Below, in pieces: positions 47,372 to 59,429 of a DNA stretch of 64,000 nt. The notes beneath the pieces were generated by a model. That model did not search any database. It was not told where the DNA came from and worked only from the letters and a program-made list of their open reading frames with translations. The stretch comes from Anniella stebbinsi (Eukaryota; Chordata; Lepidosauria; Squamata; Anniellidae). The stretch spans positions 92,350,609 to 92,414,608 of the forward strand of contig JARDYH010000003.1 of NCBI GenBank assembly GCA_029215795.1, in the 5' to 3' direction. A program made the position numbers and the translations under genes. How positions within the stretch are numbered: position 1 is the first letter of the stretch; the number at the start of each line of letters is the position of its first letter.

Positions 47372-48767
47372 CAGAAAAAAGGCAGTCCTGGATGACACTG
47401 ATTTTCTAGACCCATTTCAAACCGGCTTCAGAGCAGGATACGGAGTTGAGACCGCTTTGGTCGCCTTAGTAGATGATCTACGCCTTAGTATCGACAGGGG
47501 GAGTGTGTCCCTGCTGGTACTCTTGGACCTCTCAGCGGCTTTCGATACCATCGACCATGGTATCCTTCTGGAGCGCCTGGGGGAATTGGGAATCAGGGGC
47601 ACTGTGCTTCAGTGGTTCCGATCCTATCTCTCGGGCAGGCTCCAGATGGTGATGCTTGGGGATAGCTGCTCTTCAAAAAAGGAGCTGCTATGTGGTGTAC
47701 CACAAGGTGCCATCCTTTCCCCAATGCTGTTTAACATTTATATGAAACCGCTGGGAGAGATCATCCGGAGGCATGGGGCAGGGTGCTATCAATACGCTGA
47801 TGACACCCAAATATATTTCTCTATGCCTTCGACAACATCGTCAGCTAAGGATAGTGTGTCTCCTCTGAATGAATGCTTGGAGGCGGTAATGGACTGGATG
47901 AGGAAAAACAAACTGAAGCTGAATCCAGACAAGACGGAGGTGCTTGCTGTCAAAGGCCCCAACCTGGGTCTGGAGGTGTGTCAACCAGTTCTGGATGGGG
48001 TTACACCCCCCCTGCAGGATTGTGTTCGCAGCTTGGGGGTACTCCTGGATCCGTCGCTCCAGATGACAGCTCAGATTGATGCGACGGCCAGGAGTGCCTA
48101 CTATCAGCTTCGGCTGATACGCCAGCTGCGCCCCTTCCTAGAGTTGGAAGACCTAAAGACGGTAGTGCACGCACTGGTAACTTCGAGGCTCGACTTCTGC
48201 AATGCGCTGTACATAGGGCTACCTTTGTGCCTAGTCCAGAAACTTCAACTTGTTCAAAATATGGCAGCCAGGTTGGTCACCGGTACACCTAGGGGTGATC
48301 ACATTACACCAGTTTTAAAATCGCTTCACTGGCTGCCAATCAGTTTCCGGGCGAAGTATAAAGTGTTGGTTATTACCTTTAAAGCCCTACATGGTTTGGG
48401 TCCAGGGTACCTACGGGATCGCCTTCTCCCGTACAATCCGCCCCGCACACTTAGGTCCTCTGGGAAGAACTTACTCAAGCCAGTCGGAACTAGGCTGGCG
48501 GGTGTTACCCAGAGGACCTTCTCTTCCATCGCTCCCAGACTATGGAATGGTCTGTCGGAGGAGGTTAGACAAATTGACAGTCTTCATGAATTTAAGAGAG
48601 TCATGAAGACTGTCCTCTTCCGACAGGCCTATCCAGATGAATTTTAAGATGTTTTTAATGTTGTATTTTTCTCTTGTTTTTTAAAATTTTTTTAACTGTT
48701 GTGATTATGTTTTATATTGTTGTTGTTCCCCGCCTCGATCCGGAGGGAGAGGCGGGCTACAAATAAA

Positions 48768-48800
<33 letters not shown>
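47372..48800 (+). mobile_element. L2-clade LINE, 5'-truncated, sense orientation
   Basis: Starts within ORF2, runs through a complete open RT C-terminal frame and the stop at 48647, then a short 3' UTR ending CCCGCCTCGATCCGGAGGG / GAGGCGGGCTACAAATAAAT and an (ATT)n tail at 48768-48800. No convincing target duplication. It lies about 300 bp upstream of the second CAMK1D exon. Confidence 0.82.
47373..48647 (+). pseudogene. L2 reverse transcriptase C-terminal two thirds, open frame
   Basis: About 424 codons open from the truncation point. Motifs in order: LDDTDFLDPFQTGFRAGYG, LVLLDLSAAFDTIDHGILLE (motif A), LLCGVPQGAILSPMLFNIYM (motif B), QYADDTQIYFS (motif C), MRKNKLKLNPDKTEVLAVKG, SLGVLLDPSLQMTAQI, LDFCNALYIGLPL, LKSLHWLPISFRAKYKVL, PYNPPRTLRSSGK and RLWNGLSEEVRQID. 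All catalytic Asp residues remain, but the N-terminal endonuclease and start codon are gone, so it cannot be an active element. Any transcript would come from CAMK1D read-through. Confidence 0.82.
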
Positions 48801-48803
<3 letters not shown>

Positions 48804-48854
48804 AACTCCCAGCATGCCCCAATCATGGCAGGGTGGGGCATGCTGGGAGTTGTA
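48801..48854. repeat. Hairpin with perfect 21-bp arms
   Basis: The left arm begins TACAACTCCCAGCATGCC (48801-48821) and is exactly complementary to 48834-48854; the loop is 12 bases. It abuts the (ATT)n tail of the L2 LINE. Related single arms occur near 61692 and 62672. Confidence 0.85.
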
Positions 48855-48999
48855 GGCCTTTATTCTGTCTAAACATGCATAGGATTGCACACTTAGTATG
48901 ACAATGACTTCCTATACTAAGTTATATATCTGACAAGCAGAGATTTCAAAGGAAGATTATATGAGAAATTGGATAGCAAATGAAATATAAATGATTTAA

Positions 49000-50250
<1,251 letters not shown>

Positions 50251-50596
50251 GGCCCCCTTTACAAGATTTCGGTTTGACGCCCGGTTGCCCGATTATTCGC
50301 ATATACGGAGAAGCACATTTACTCCTAATACCTATTTACGAGAGGCAGTGAAGCGCATTACGGGCTATATGAAACGCGCTTTAAAGTTGTTTATATGCGG
50401 AGAATCGCACGTTTACATGGCCATAAGGCGCTTTAACTCCCGCGGCAAATTAAAACTCGCTATTTAACGCGCATTCGAAAATGTGCATAATCGGAGATAA
50501 AAAGCGCCTCGACCCCCGATTTGCGCTCCATTTTTGTAGAGGTAAAATTTGTAATGCGCCTTGAAAGAGCTTTAAATTGCTCTTGTAGAGGCACCC
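50251..50596. mobile_element. CpG-rich MITE, family 3 copy 3, target duplication TCA
   Basis: 346 bp, ends GGCCCCCTTTACAAGA and GCTCTTGTAGAGGCACCC, with TCA on each side (50248-50250 and 50597-50599). Same interior as the copies at 28614 and 34144. Confidence 0.78.
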
Positions 50597-51499
50597 TCAG
50601 ACAAACAGGCACACACAACACACACACACACACTACTACACTTGCATGTACATACACACAAGCTTACAACAGATGGAAGGAAGGGAAATGGCAAAGGGAT
50701 AAACAGCATGAATATGCATAATTTCAGTTACTCATACTTAGGCTTAGTTTCATTATGAGATGAGGACTGAGGACATGTGTCAAAGGCTTCATGGAATAAG
50801 TGGGCTTTTTTGAGGTGGGTATGAAATGTCATAATACCTTTTCTTTAATGATACAATTACAAAAGCCACATTGTCCAGCTTTTCTTGGGTTATCTTTGTG
50901 TAGAACTTCTACTAATGTTATAAAGGTCCACCGGCATTATAGGATCCAAGAGCTTCTAGGATCATCTAGTGAAGGCCAAAAAGAAAGGAGTTTTCCAGGT
51001 GTTCATCCAGACATTTCTTCAGGTGAATCTATGATTGCCTTAGGCAATCTGAGGCATTGGATTATTGAGACAATTATATTTTTTGGACAAATCGATAATT
51101 TGAAGCCCTCTTTGCATATTCCTTTATCCTCATATGTGCTGCTGCCTCCACCGTTGCTCCCATACTAGTCCAGGAGTGGTAAATACATAATCTAGTTCAT
51201 CCTGACATCCTTTTTGCATACCAAACCAGCAGCCCCAGCTCCTGAGGGTGCCTGTCCTTTGCAATAAGCACAGAACACATGGGCAGGAACCTTTACACTT
51301 ACCCAGACTATCATGAGAGTCACCAGCAAGGGTAAAAGGGGATCAGAGTGTGGAATCTATGAGCATAACAGTGGGGGGGGAGTGTATGAGGTGCAGGGAA
51401 GACGCCTCTTCTTTAATTTGTGGCGAGGGAGTAAAGCCATCTGGTCCACGTATAACTGCCATCTTTTTGTTTGCAGTAGTAGAACAGACGGAGAGCCTT
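50597..51499. other. Intron sequence with a (CA)n tract
   Basis: (CA)n at about 50609-50633. Otherwise unremarkable intron without coding signal. Confidence 0.4.
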
Positions 51500-51718
51500 C
51501 TGTGCAGTTCTGTACAGTGTAGTTGGACTGGGACTTGGGAGATTCCGGTTCTAGACCCCATTCATCCATGAAGCTCACCGGGAGACTTTGTGACTCTCAG
51601 TCTAACCTACCTCACAGGCTTATTGTGAGGATAAAATAGAGAGGAGGAAGACCATGTAAGCCCCCTTGCGTTCCTTGCAAAAAGAAAAATGGTAGGATAT
51701 AAATGTAATAAATAAATG
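51500..51718 (+). mobile_element. tRNA-derived SINE (MIR/CORE type), sense
   Basis: GTGTAGTTGGACTGGGACTT and GGAGATTCCGGTTCTAGACC (B-box region) are followed by the CORE-like CTAACCTACCTCACAGG ... TATTGTGAGGATAAAATAG, then a tail GGTAGGATATAAATGTAATA with AAATAAATG. The A-box end is degraded. Confidence 0.7.
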
Positions 51719-52919
51719 AATGGTCTTCTAAAGGTTAAAACTATACTACAATGAGGGTTGCTTCACCCATTCAGTTACCACATCATAAGCTACAGGGTTT
51801 TTTTTTAACTGCGCAACATGTTCAGCCCAGTGCATACAAACCTGGACTAGCTGAATTACATAGGCAACCCATGCAATCAATTGGGCTTGTAATAAATGTA
51901 GGGCCATGATTTATGTGTCATTTCAGCGTTATTCTGCAGGATTGCACAGCATGATCTGAGAAGCGTATCCCAGGATCCCTTGTAAAGTTGCTGAATATGC
52001 TGGGATGCAACTCATGAGTTGCATCCCAGCATCTTCTAAAACATAACAAGGGAGCTTGAAGTACACTTCTTAGACCATTCTGTGCAACCACTTGCCAGAA
52101 AAATGTGTGGGTCATTAATTGCATATATACAGTGCGTACTTCTGATGAACTCTGGAAATTGATTAGGAATTTACCAGAAGGGCACAGTCCATTGGTCTGA
52201 TCATTATACACACAGACAGACATGCACACAAAATCACTTGTCTGTTTCTCTTGGTAATCTTGAAACAAGCAGATTTGTTATTTATCACAATCCTCTATAG
52301 CAACCATACCCATTTATTTCTTTATTATTTTGTCAAATAAGAGGCAGTCTGTATTGGATTGGATTTTGAACGTGCTTTAGTTTCGTGAAACTCAATTACA
52401 GACCTTGTTTCTGAAGAGCAATCTATGACTTGTTTGAAAGCTAAGTAAGCTTATTTGAAAATTCTTCATATTGCTTGCTCATCTCCCTTAATTAAATTGT
52501 GTTGGGGGACCAATGATCGGAAGCAATATATCTCTAACAAGTATCTCTTTTTTTCCTTCCTTTCTCTTGATTGAAAAGTGACTGAGGATGAGAGCTTTTG
52601 ACTTCCATTTTTCAGAAAATAATCTCATTATACTTTCTAATACTGCATTTGATATAAGGAGCAAACTGTTTTGGTTGGGTTTTATTTATTTTTTTGAAAT
52701 TGAGAACTTCTGAGGGGATTATTAGGAATCGTATCATTTCAACTGATGATTTGAAGCTGACAGGGTCACCCCATCCATACAACAAGAGGCGATATGTAAA
52801 CATCCCATGAAATTTGGTACGGCCATCAGACAAAGTAGCTACGGGGCCATCAATTGACAATTCTGTGGGTAGATTGTTTATCTGTTCAGATTGAAGGTGC
52901 TTAGCCTGGTTTGGATGTG
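51719..52919. other. Intron sequence containing a perfect palindrome
   Basis: Apart from the 51997-52032 palindrome, the stretch is AT-rich intron with nothing I can name. Confidence 0.4.
51997..52032. repeat. 36-bp perfect palindrome without spacer
   Basis: ATGCTGGGATGCAACTCA joined directly to its exact complement, centred between 52014 and 52015. No mismatch over 18 bp per arm. No target duplication or second copy seen in the window. Confidence 0.9.
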
Positions 52920-53066
52920 TTGCACTCTTTATCTAGAATCAAGTTCATAGTCTGGGGATACTCCTAGATTCAGCTATGTCACTGAGGCTCTGGTAGCCTC
53001 TGTGGCAAGGAGTACTTTTCATCAGCTTAGGTTGAGGTGGCAGCTACAGCCTCTTCTGGACACAAC

Positions 53067-53067
<1 letters not shown>

Positions 53068-53106
<39 letters not shown>

Positions 53107-54012
53107 TTGTTTATTTCTTACCCGCCTCTCCATCTGGATCGAGGCAGGGAACAACATTAAAAGAAAATGATATAAAATACATAAAACTGATTAAAAACAT
53201 ATAAAAACGAATACATTATTAAAATACCAATAAAACTCTTAAAATTCGACTGGGTAGGCCTGCCGGAAGAGATCAGTCTTTATAGCTTTCTTAAATTCTG
53301 GAAGACTGTTAAGTTGGCGGATCTCTGTTGGCAGGCCATTTCACAGTCTGGGAGCGGCAGAAGAGAAGGCCCTCTGTGTAATGGTTGGGTTGTCATCCTA
53401 GTTTTGGCTGACTGCAGTAACTTCTTCCCAGAGGACCTGAGTGTGTGGGGTGGATTGTATGGCAGAAGGTAATCCCGCAGGTAACCTGGACCCAAACCAT
53501 ATAGGGCTTTAACACTTTGTATTTCGCCCGGAAACTAATTGGCAGCCAGTAGAGCGATTTTAAAGCTCGTGTAATATGGTCACTTCTAGGTGTACCAGTG
53601 CCCAACCTGGATGCCATATTTTGAACGAGTTGAAGTTTGCAGACTAGGCACAAAGGTAGCCCTATGTACAGCGCATTGCAGAAGTCGAGCCTCGAAGTTA
53701 CCAGTGCGTGCACTACCATCTTTAGGTCTTCCTCTAGGAAGGGGTGCAGCTGGCGTATCAGCCGAAGCTGATAGTAGGCACTCCTGGCCGTTGCATCTAT
53801 CTGAGCTGTCATTTGGAACGACAGATCCAGGAACAGCCCAAGCTGCGAACACAGCTTTTCAGGGGAGTATAACCCCATCCAGAACTGGTTGACACACCTC
53901 CAAACCCAGGTTGTGGCCTTTGACAGTAAGCACCTCTGTCTTGTCTGGATTCAGCTTCAGTTTGTTTTTCCTCATCCAGCCCATTACCGCCTCCAAGCAT
54001 TCATTCTTAGAG
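53068..54012 (-). mobile_element. L2 LINE inserted into the older L2, target duplication ACAACT
   Basis: Starts with an (AAT)n tail and CTTACCCGCCTCTCCATC, then on the minus strand runs back through KLWNGLP-like, YWLPISFRAKYKVL, LDFCNALYIGLPL, and NKLKLNPDKTEVLTVKG with frameshifts. ACAACT is present on both sides (53062-53067 and 54013-54018). 5'-truncated inside the RT, upstream of NECLEAVMGWM, so the YADD motif is lost. Confidence 0.75.
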
Positions 54013-54199
54013 ACAACTGTCCATGATCTGGTAACATCTACTGTCATGCGTTGTACATTGAGCTGCCTTTGAAAATTGTTTGGAAACTGCAGTTAGTTCA
54101 AAATGCAGTGAGAACCGGTCAGTAAGAACATGTCTCATTGATATTGAAAGAATTTATTGGCTTCTAGTCTAGTTTCCAACCACAACTGAAGGTGATGAT

Positions 54200-54372
54200 G
54201 CTTGTTATTTATTTATTTATTTATTTATTCATTCATTGTTCATTAATTTATTTGTTTATTTATCCTGCCTTTTCTGACAAAAATGGGGTTCAAGGTGGCT
54301 AACAAATAAAATCCAGATTAAAAACAAAATCTTAATTAAAACATAATATACACGCAAAGAAATTAAAATAGT
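54200..54372 (-). mobile_element. LINE 3' tail, antisense
   Basis: (TTTA)n at 54204-54262, then TATCCTGCCTTTTCTGAC and GGGGTTCAAGGTGGCTAAC, a typical inverted L2/CR1 3' end. It sits inside the older sense LINE. Confidence 0.6.
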
Positions 54373-54500
54373 TAGGGCTTACCATTAAAGCTCTATATGG
54401 CTTAGGACCCAGGTACTCGAGGAATGCCTATTCCCATACCAACCTGCCCACGTGCTTAGAAGGCTCTTCTATGGGTGTCCCTGCTATCTGAAGTAAGGTA

Positions 54501-55057
54501 GGTAGCAATTAGAAAAAGAAAGAAAGAGAGAGAGAGAGTTCTCTCATTGGTAGTGTCCCACCTGTGCAATTACCAAATGACAATATAAAAAAAAAATAAG
54601 CGAACAAATAAAAACAAGTGAATACTTCATAGAAAAGAATGACGTGTTATTATTTTTGTTCATTACTATTTTTATTTTTGTGTTATTCCCACTATGAAAA
54701 TTGACATTGATATGAAGTGTAAAGAGGGCTGTAATTACCATTAGGCATCAGTGACCTGTTTTCAAATTATGCATTTTAAGAATTATAATTATAATGATTA
54801 AACTTTTATGACAAGATGTCCATACTTGAGGGTAGTTTAGCCAGTCCTACCCGGTATGTTTTTGCCCCCAGAAGAATGTCTCAGCTGTCCATAAATTACC
54901 AGAATAAATATGATAATTCTAAAAGAAAGACACATCTGTATTAAATCAATATAGTAGAGGCTGGATGGCCACCACTCAGGGATGTTACAGCAGCAGATTT
55001 CCTGCATTGGTAGCAGATTGGATTAGATGATCTATGAGCTCTATTCCAACTCTATAG
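54501..55057. other. Intron sequence, nothing recognised
   Basis: A short GA-rich run near 54515-54540, then AT-rich intron. Confidence 0.4.
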
Positions 55058-55395
55058 CTTGGTTTACATGTAACAATAACCCACAAATTTTTAATCCATG
55101 GATTGTCAAGGATTCTTACTTGCTCTCTGCTTCTGCTTTGCAGCTCCCTTCCTAAACAATCAGAGTTTGAACCCGTGGTTTATTGTTGAGTTAAAACTCT
55201 AGGTTGTTTAATCCTCACCAGACCAGAGTGCTGGGTTCAGATATCACGACTAACAATCCAGGAATGAGGTGTTCCTAGTTTGTTCAGGAAGCAGATGCAA
55301 AATGGAAATAGCAAGCAGATGTGAGGCAGTGTGCTCACTCATTCTCATGTGCTCCTGCCAATTAGGTTGGTATTGTTATCATGTGTGAACCAGGT
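55058..55395. mobile_element. MITE with AATAACCCA-type ends, family 4
   Basis: Left TTGGTTTACATGTAACAATA followed by ACCCAC; right, inverted, CTGGTTCACACATGATAACA followed by ATACCAAC. Several inverted GGTTGTT/AACAACC-type words inside. Related to the 37480 element in end style, without a clear target duplication. Confidence 0.55.
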
Positions 55396-56604
55396 ATCAG
55401 TTTCAAAACTAGATATTTCCGCTATTCTTACCTAGCAGAAAACAAACCATTCTAATGATTTCTGGGAGAAGAATGAAGATCTTGTTTTACACTCCCTCTT
55501 TCCTGAGGGTCACAAAGTTCGGTACAGCCTTTACAGGTTCTGTTTCCTTTTGAAGATAGAGTGCTAGCTCCTTACAATGCTTATTTACAAGTATGCAAGT
55601 TAAACTGCTATTATGTGAACACAGAAACAGACTCACAGGCATTCTTGTATTCTCTTTACTATCACTAAGCTGGAATTGCCAAAAACCCAGCTTGTACCAC
55701 TGCATTCATCTCTTGCCCTTGTTTCCCAGCCCATGCTAATACCAAATAGGTTTTCTAACTCCCCACCATGATTGGTAAGTGTAGCTCACATTTCAGATAT
55801 TTGAAATAGCAAATGGCCCATTCTTTGCCCCCATTCAGCTATAGCAGGCCTCTGAGCAGAAGGTTGGGCAAACTAGTTCACAACAATATTTAACATAAAC
55901 CAGAGGTGCTTCCAGATGGAGGGAACCTCATGCAGAATGCAGGAGCCTATTCTGTGTCTCCCCCTCTTCCTTAATTGGATTTCAACAGTGAGAAAAAAGA
56001 TAGACGAATCAGTGGGAAAACATGGGTGAATTACAAGTGAAAGACAACAATGCCTGGAACCCCTGTAAAACTCTATGACCTCCATCACATCTAATCCCCC
56101 CCCGGTTTGCCTCCATGGTTTTTTTACCTCTGAGGAAGAAGCGCGTCAAGCTTATGATCCCTTTCACCTGAATAGCTGCTCTTTCACTTGTTAGCTCTTC
56201 CGCTCCACTCCACTCCTCCCCTTCTCTTTCTCCGTCCAGTCAGGTCTTGTTAGATGAATTCCTCAACCAGACCTCCTTTCTGCCGGGCAAAAATGGAATG
56301 ACCCTTTAGTCTGGCCCTTTGGAAGCATCAAGGGAGTATAATCCTGTCTCTGCAGAGATTCAGGCATTGTATGATTTTTAAAAAATGCTTTCAAGCCTCG
56401 GATGCAAGGTTTGGGTTTTCTATTTAGGTTTGGAGCCAGCGGCTGGGAGAGATTGCTTTTCCCTGCCAGGACCTAATGCAATCCATTCAAGCCCCCAGTT
56501 CCTTTAAAACTACATGGAGGCTTAGGGCGCATTCAATGCGCTTAGGGAAAATAATCTAGACTTTTAATGTTCAATCTTTTAAAAAATTTTAAACTGCCCA
56601 GAGA
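55396..56604. other. Intron sequence; repeat block shared with 35.2 kb
   Basis: 56085-56250 shares CCCCCCGGTTTGCCTCC, GGTTTTTTTACCTC and CTCCCCTTCTC words with 35150-35320, so both belong to one unclassified repeat. Otherwise nothing recognised. Confidence 0.4.
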
Positions 56605-56945
56605 GCAATATTAGTAATACTACTAGCTCAAATGAAAGTAATAATATACAACACGGTGGCAACAAATCACTACTTAATTCAAACTACTAATGCTATCAAA
56701 TATTTGTAGCAGTTTGGGACAGCAAAAAAAGAAAAATTAAAATCTAGTTAAAAACTGTTAAAAACAAAAACAAAACCAGTCTATAGAACTCAGAAAGCAA
56801 TACTACCTCTCAATGTTAATTTGGAATGGCCCTTGATATTATAGCCCAAAACTCACCCCAATTTTTATCACAATGTTGAACCTTCCTACCTCCTCCTAGC
56901 TCTTAAGTAGCTGCCTGGGCCACACCTCAAGGAGAGGCAGTCACT
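56605..56945 (-). repeat. Unclassified interspersed repeat, copy 2 (inverted)
   Basis: Inverted copy of 195-540. It continues past the inserted MITE for a few bases (ACTGTGTTGCT at 57462-57472), which matches the start of copy 1. Confidence 0.7.
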
Positions 56946-57461
56946 GGCTGAATTCGGACGACATATTAGGCAACGGAGGGTGAAATAGCTTATACACTGT
57001 GCATTAGGCAGGCGGTGTTCCCCAAACAACATGTTGCTCGGCACCAGCAAACGCACCGTTTGCTAAGAATGGACGGCAGCCATTTTGGTTGCAGCATCTC
57101 CCTCCCTCCCCTTCCCTCAGTCCCCCAGCCGTATCCCAGCATGCACCGTGAGTTCTGCTGGCTGTATAGAGCGGCCGGGGGGTTTTGGCTGCTCTGGCCG
57201 GCAGAACTCTATCCCCAAACGGAATAGTCCACGGAGACGGGGGGGGGGGGGGGGCTCAATTTGGACGACACTTTAAACAACGGAGCTTCAGGCTAAACAA
57301 TGTACAAGCCCATTGTTTCCCTCCGTTGTTTAAATTGCCTGATTAGCGTACTGTCAGTTGTGTGTGCGTGGTGTGTTACTCCCCACACGACACAATAAGC
57401 AACACAACTGACGATTGTTCTCCTCCTCCTCCATTGCCTAATATGTTGTCCGAATTCAGCC
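56946..57461. mobile_element. Harbinger-type MITE, 516 bp, target duplication ACT
   Basis: Ends GGCTGAATTCGGACGACAT and, inverted, GGCTGAATTCGGACAACAT, nearly the same as the ends of the two-gene Harbinger. ACT flanks both sides (56943-56945 and 57462-57464). The interior has a poly-G run (57239-57254) immediately before an internal GGCTCAATTTGGACGACAC, identical to the first 19 bases of the Harbinger left end. Confidence 0.88.
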
Positions 57462-57532
57462 ACTGTGTTGCTGAGAAGTAGGTGGCTGGTCCACAGGAAA
57501 AGCAGGTATCTTTCCACCTTCCCCCAATGTAA

Positions 57533-57577
<45 letters not shown>

Positions 57578-57748
57578 TTTAGTGTTCTAGGAAAGGCTGG
57601 GGAAGAGGCGTGGTGTCAGCAGGACAGGCACGGCGTCATGTGAGTTCCGTGCTGCAAATCCGCACACCAGGCATGGCGAGAGTGCAATAAATCACTGGTG
57701 TGATGGAGCTCTATGAATGCGTCAGGGTGATGGTATGATAAAAGCCTT
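57462..57748. other. Intron sequence with (AAT)n and a block shared with 11.0 kb
   Basis: (AAT)n at 57532-57577. 57675-57720 (GAGTGCAATAAATCACTGG, GATGGAGCTCTATG) matches 11008-11045. Confidence 0.45.
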
Positions 57749-57975
57749 GGCCAGTGTCCAATGGCGTCATTCCACAAACTCAAGTAGCGCTAGCAGAGCT
57801 CCGCCAGTCTTTCTGTTGCAGAAGCGCTTGTGCATTACGCTTGCACAACCAGTTGCCCAACTGCTTGCAGAAATGTAACTTTAGTTGGATTCTTCTCTTG
57901 CACATAGTTTGGAATCTAATTTCCACTCGTGCAACGTCATTTGCGCTAGTGGAACGACACAGTTGGACATTGCCC
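57749..57975. mobile_element. MITE, 227 bp, possible target duplication CTT
   Basis: Left GGCCAGTGTCCAATGGCGTC then ATTCCAC; right, inverted, GGGCAATGTCCAACTGTGTC then GTTCCAC. CTT occurs on both sides (57746-57748 and 57976-57978). GCGCTAG words near both ends. Unclassified; a 3-bp duplication fits Harbinger-like elements. Confidence 0.6.
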
Positions 57976-58380
57976 CTTGTCTGGAAGCATCCAGCAATCC
58001 CAGGGGGAGAAGCCTACAAAGAGCAATCGTGGATATTTCCTAATGTCATAACTGGCACCAGGCTTGAGTGGGTCTTCCATCCTCCCATTAAAAATAAGTT
58101 CAGGTTGCAGATCTTGTTGTTTCAGAATATACATTCATCCCAAATGCAGCAAAGGAGATCTGTGTAAAGCAACTGAAGTGGGCTACACAGTACACCTACA
58201 CTCTACATATGTCTTCAATCTGATGATTGGCACTATATCTGCCAGTGCTGATCAGCTGTTTGGGGGGGGCGGAAGGACTGATTCTACACACAGCAGGTAA
58301 TCCATCACTTTGAAAGTTGGCAACATTTCAACCATCTGTTCTGCATGGGAGGTCCTTTTATACAACCCATTGCAAATTAT
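57976..58380. other. Intron sequence, nothing recognised
   Basis: No repeat or coding signal that I can name. Confidence 0.4.
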
Positions 58381-58479
58381 TTATTGATGGTATTTGTATG
58401 CTGCCCCACAACATGAATAAACATAATATTACACTTATATACCGCCCAGAGAGCTTCTGCTATGGGGTGGTATATAAGT

Positions 58480-58519
<40 letters not shown>
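58381..58519 (+). mobile_element. Head-to-head LINE 3' tails with an (AAT)n tract
   Basis: An inverted LINE tail (GGTATTTGTATGCTGCCCC) is followed by a sense L2 tail (ACCGCCCAGAGAGCTTCTGC, GGTGGTATATAAGTGTAAT) and (AAT)n at 58481-58519. The sense part is itself a near-palindrome: ATTACACTTATATACCGCCC at 58428 pairs with 58465-58484. Confidence 0.6.
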
Positions 58520-58520
<1 letters not shown>

Positions 58521-58624
58521 CAATTTTGATACAAAATAGAACAAAAAAACACAAAAGCCATGTAGGGACAAAACTCATAGGACACGGACACACACACACA
58601 ATTAAGGACACATATTTTAAAACT

Positions 58625-58760
58625 GAGAGACCCACGTTAGTTTTGGTGAACAGAAAAGTTTTCGACCTGGCACCAAAAACTCCACCAGAATGGCACCAGC
58701 TAAATCTCCCTGGGAAGGCTGTTCCATAAGTGAGGTGCCACTGCCAAAAAGGCATGCACA
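58625..58760 (-). mobile_element. L2 LINE C-terminal fragment, antisense
   Basis: On the minus strand, GGCACCTCACTTATGGAACA ... CCAGGGAGATTTAGC ... AAAACTTTTCTG encodes, with frameshifts, the LWNxLP ... TLPSF ... KTFLF block of L2. Confidence 0.5.
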
Positions 58761-59429
58761 GGATCTCTGTGTCATGGCCATTGTGGAAAAAAATATTCGG
58801 AAAAAAATGCCAACGTAATAGGTCGGACCCCGCATCTGCCTTCCTTTGATGGAAGGGCTCTATTCACAGAAGATGCCTTTGCCTGATTTTCGGGGATCCT
58901 TCCTCCTGCACCCCAGCTCACCCTTTTTAGCAGGGTCCTCTGACCCTCTGTGTAGCATTTTCAGAGGTCTAGAAGGGCTGCTCTGGGGAGGAAGGATTGG
59001 GGAAGTCCACTTCTGCCAGCCCAGTTGCACATAACTAAATTGGGATCCAACCCGAATATTACAGCTGCAGTCCTCTGTGCATGTTCAGGGTCTAAGCCCC
59101 ATTGAACTCCATGCAAATACATAAGGTTGTTTGTGTTTCTTTTTATTTTCAATAAGTGCCAGTTTCCCTTCTGTGTTATTTTTCCCCCCGTTTGGCTTGT
59201 TGCCCAGGTAACCAGAGACAAATACATGAAAACGGCTTTGCCTTTCCATGTGATTATACCCTCCACTAGTTGCTATTACACCTGATGGTATACTTGTACA
59301 TTTTCTCTGTAGCTTCCTACATTAGGTGGCTTTTCTGAGTTACAAGGTCATCCCTATTACTGGCAGTTTCCCAGACATATAATTTTATTTCCTCCCTCTC
59401 AAAGCTAGTTAGTTACATGCATGTCACCT
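58761..59429. other. Intron sequence with a short squamate repeat
   Basis: 59070-59130 contains GTCTAAGCCCCATTGAACTC. The rest is unremarkable. Confidence 0.35.

Larger units (their letters stand above)
52920..54500 (+). mobile_element. Old L2 LINE, sense, interrupted by two later insertions
   Basis: Translation of 52930-53060 gives SLGILLDSAMS... and of 54019-54190 gives [16 protein letters not shown], consecutive parts of an L2 reverse transcriptase. 54374-54480 continues with KALYGLGPRYS. The first gap is the L2 copy at 53068-54012; the second is an antisense LINE tail at about 54200-54372. Heavily decayed. Confidence 0.65.

Noticed and set aside
47372..48800. Active L2 LINE
   Set aside because: The RT frame is open, but the endonuclease, ORF1 and promoter are missing because of 5' truncation.
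57754..58167. 137-codon ORF
   Set aside because: Starts in a MITE and continues into unrelated intron; no domain.
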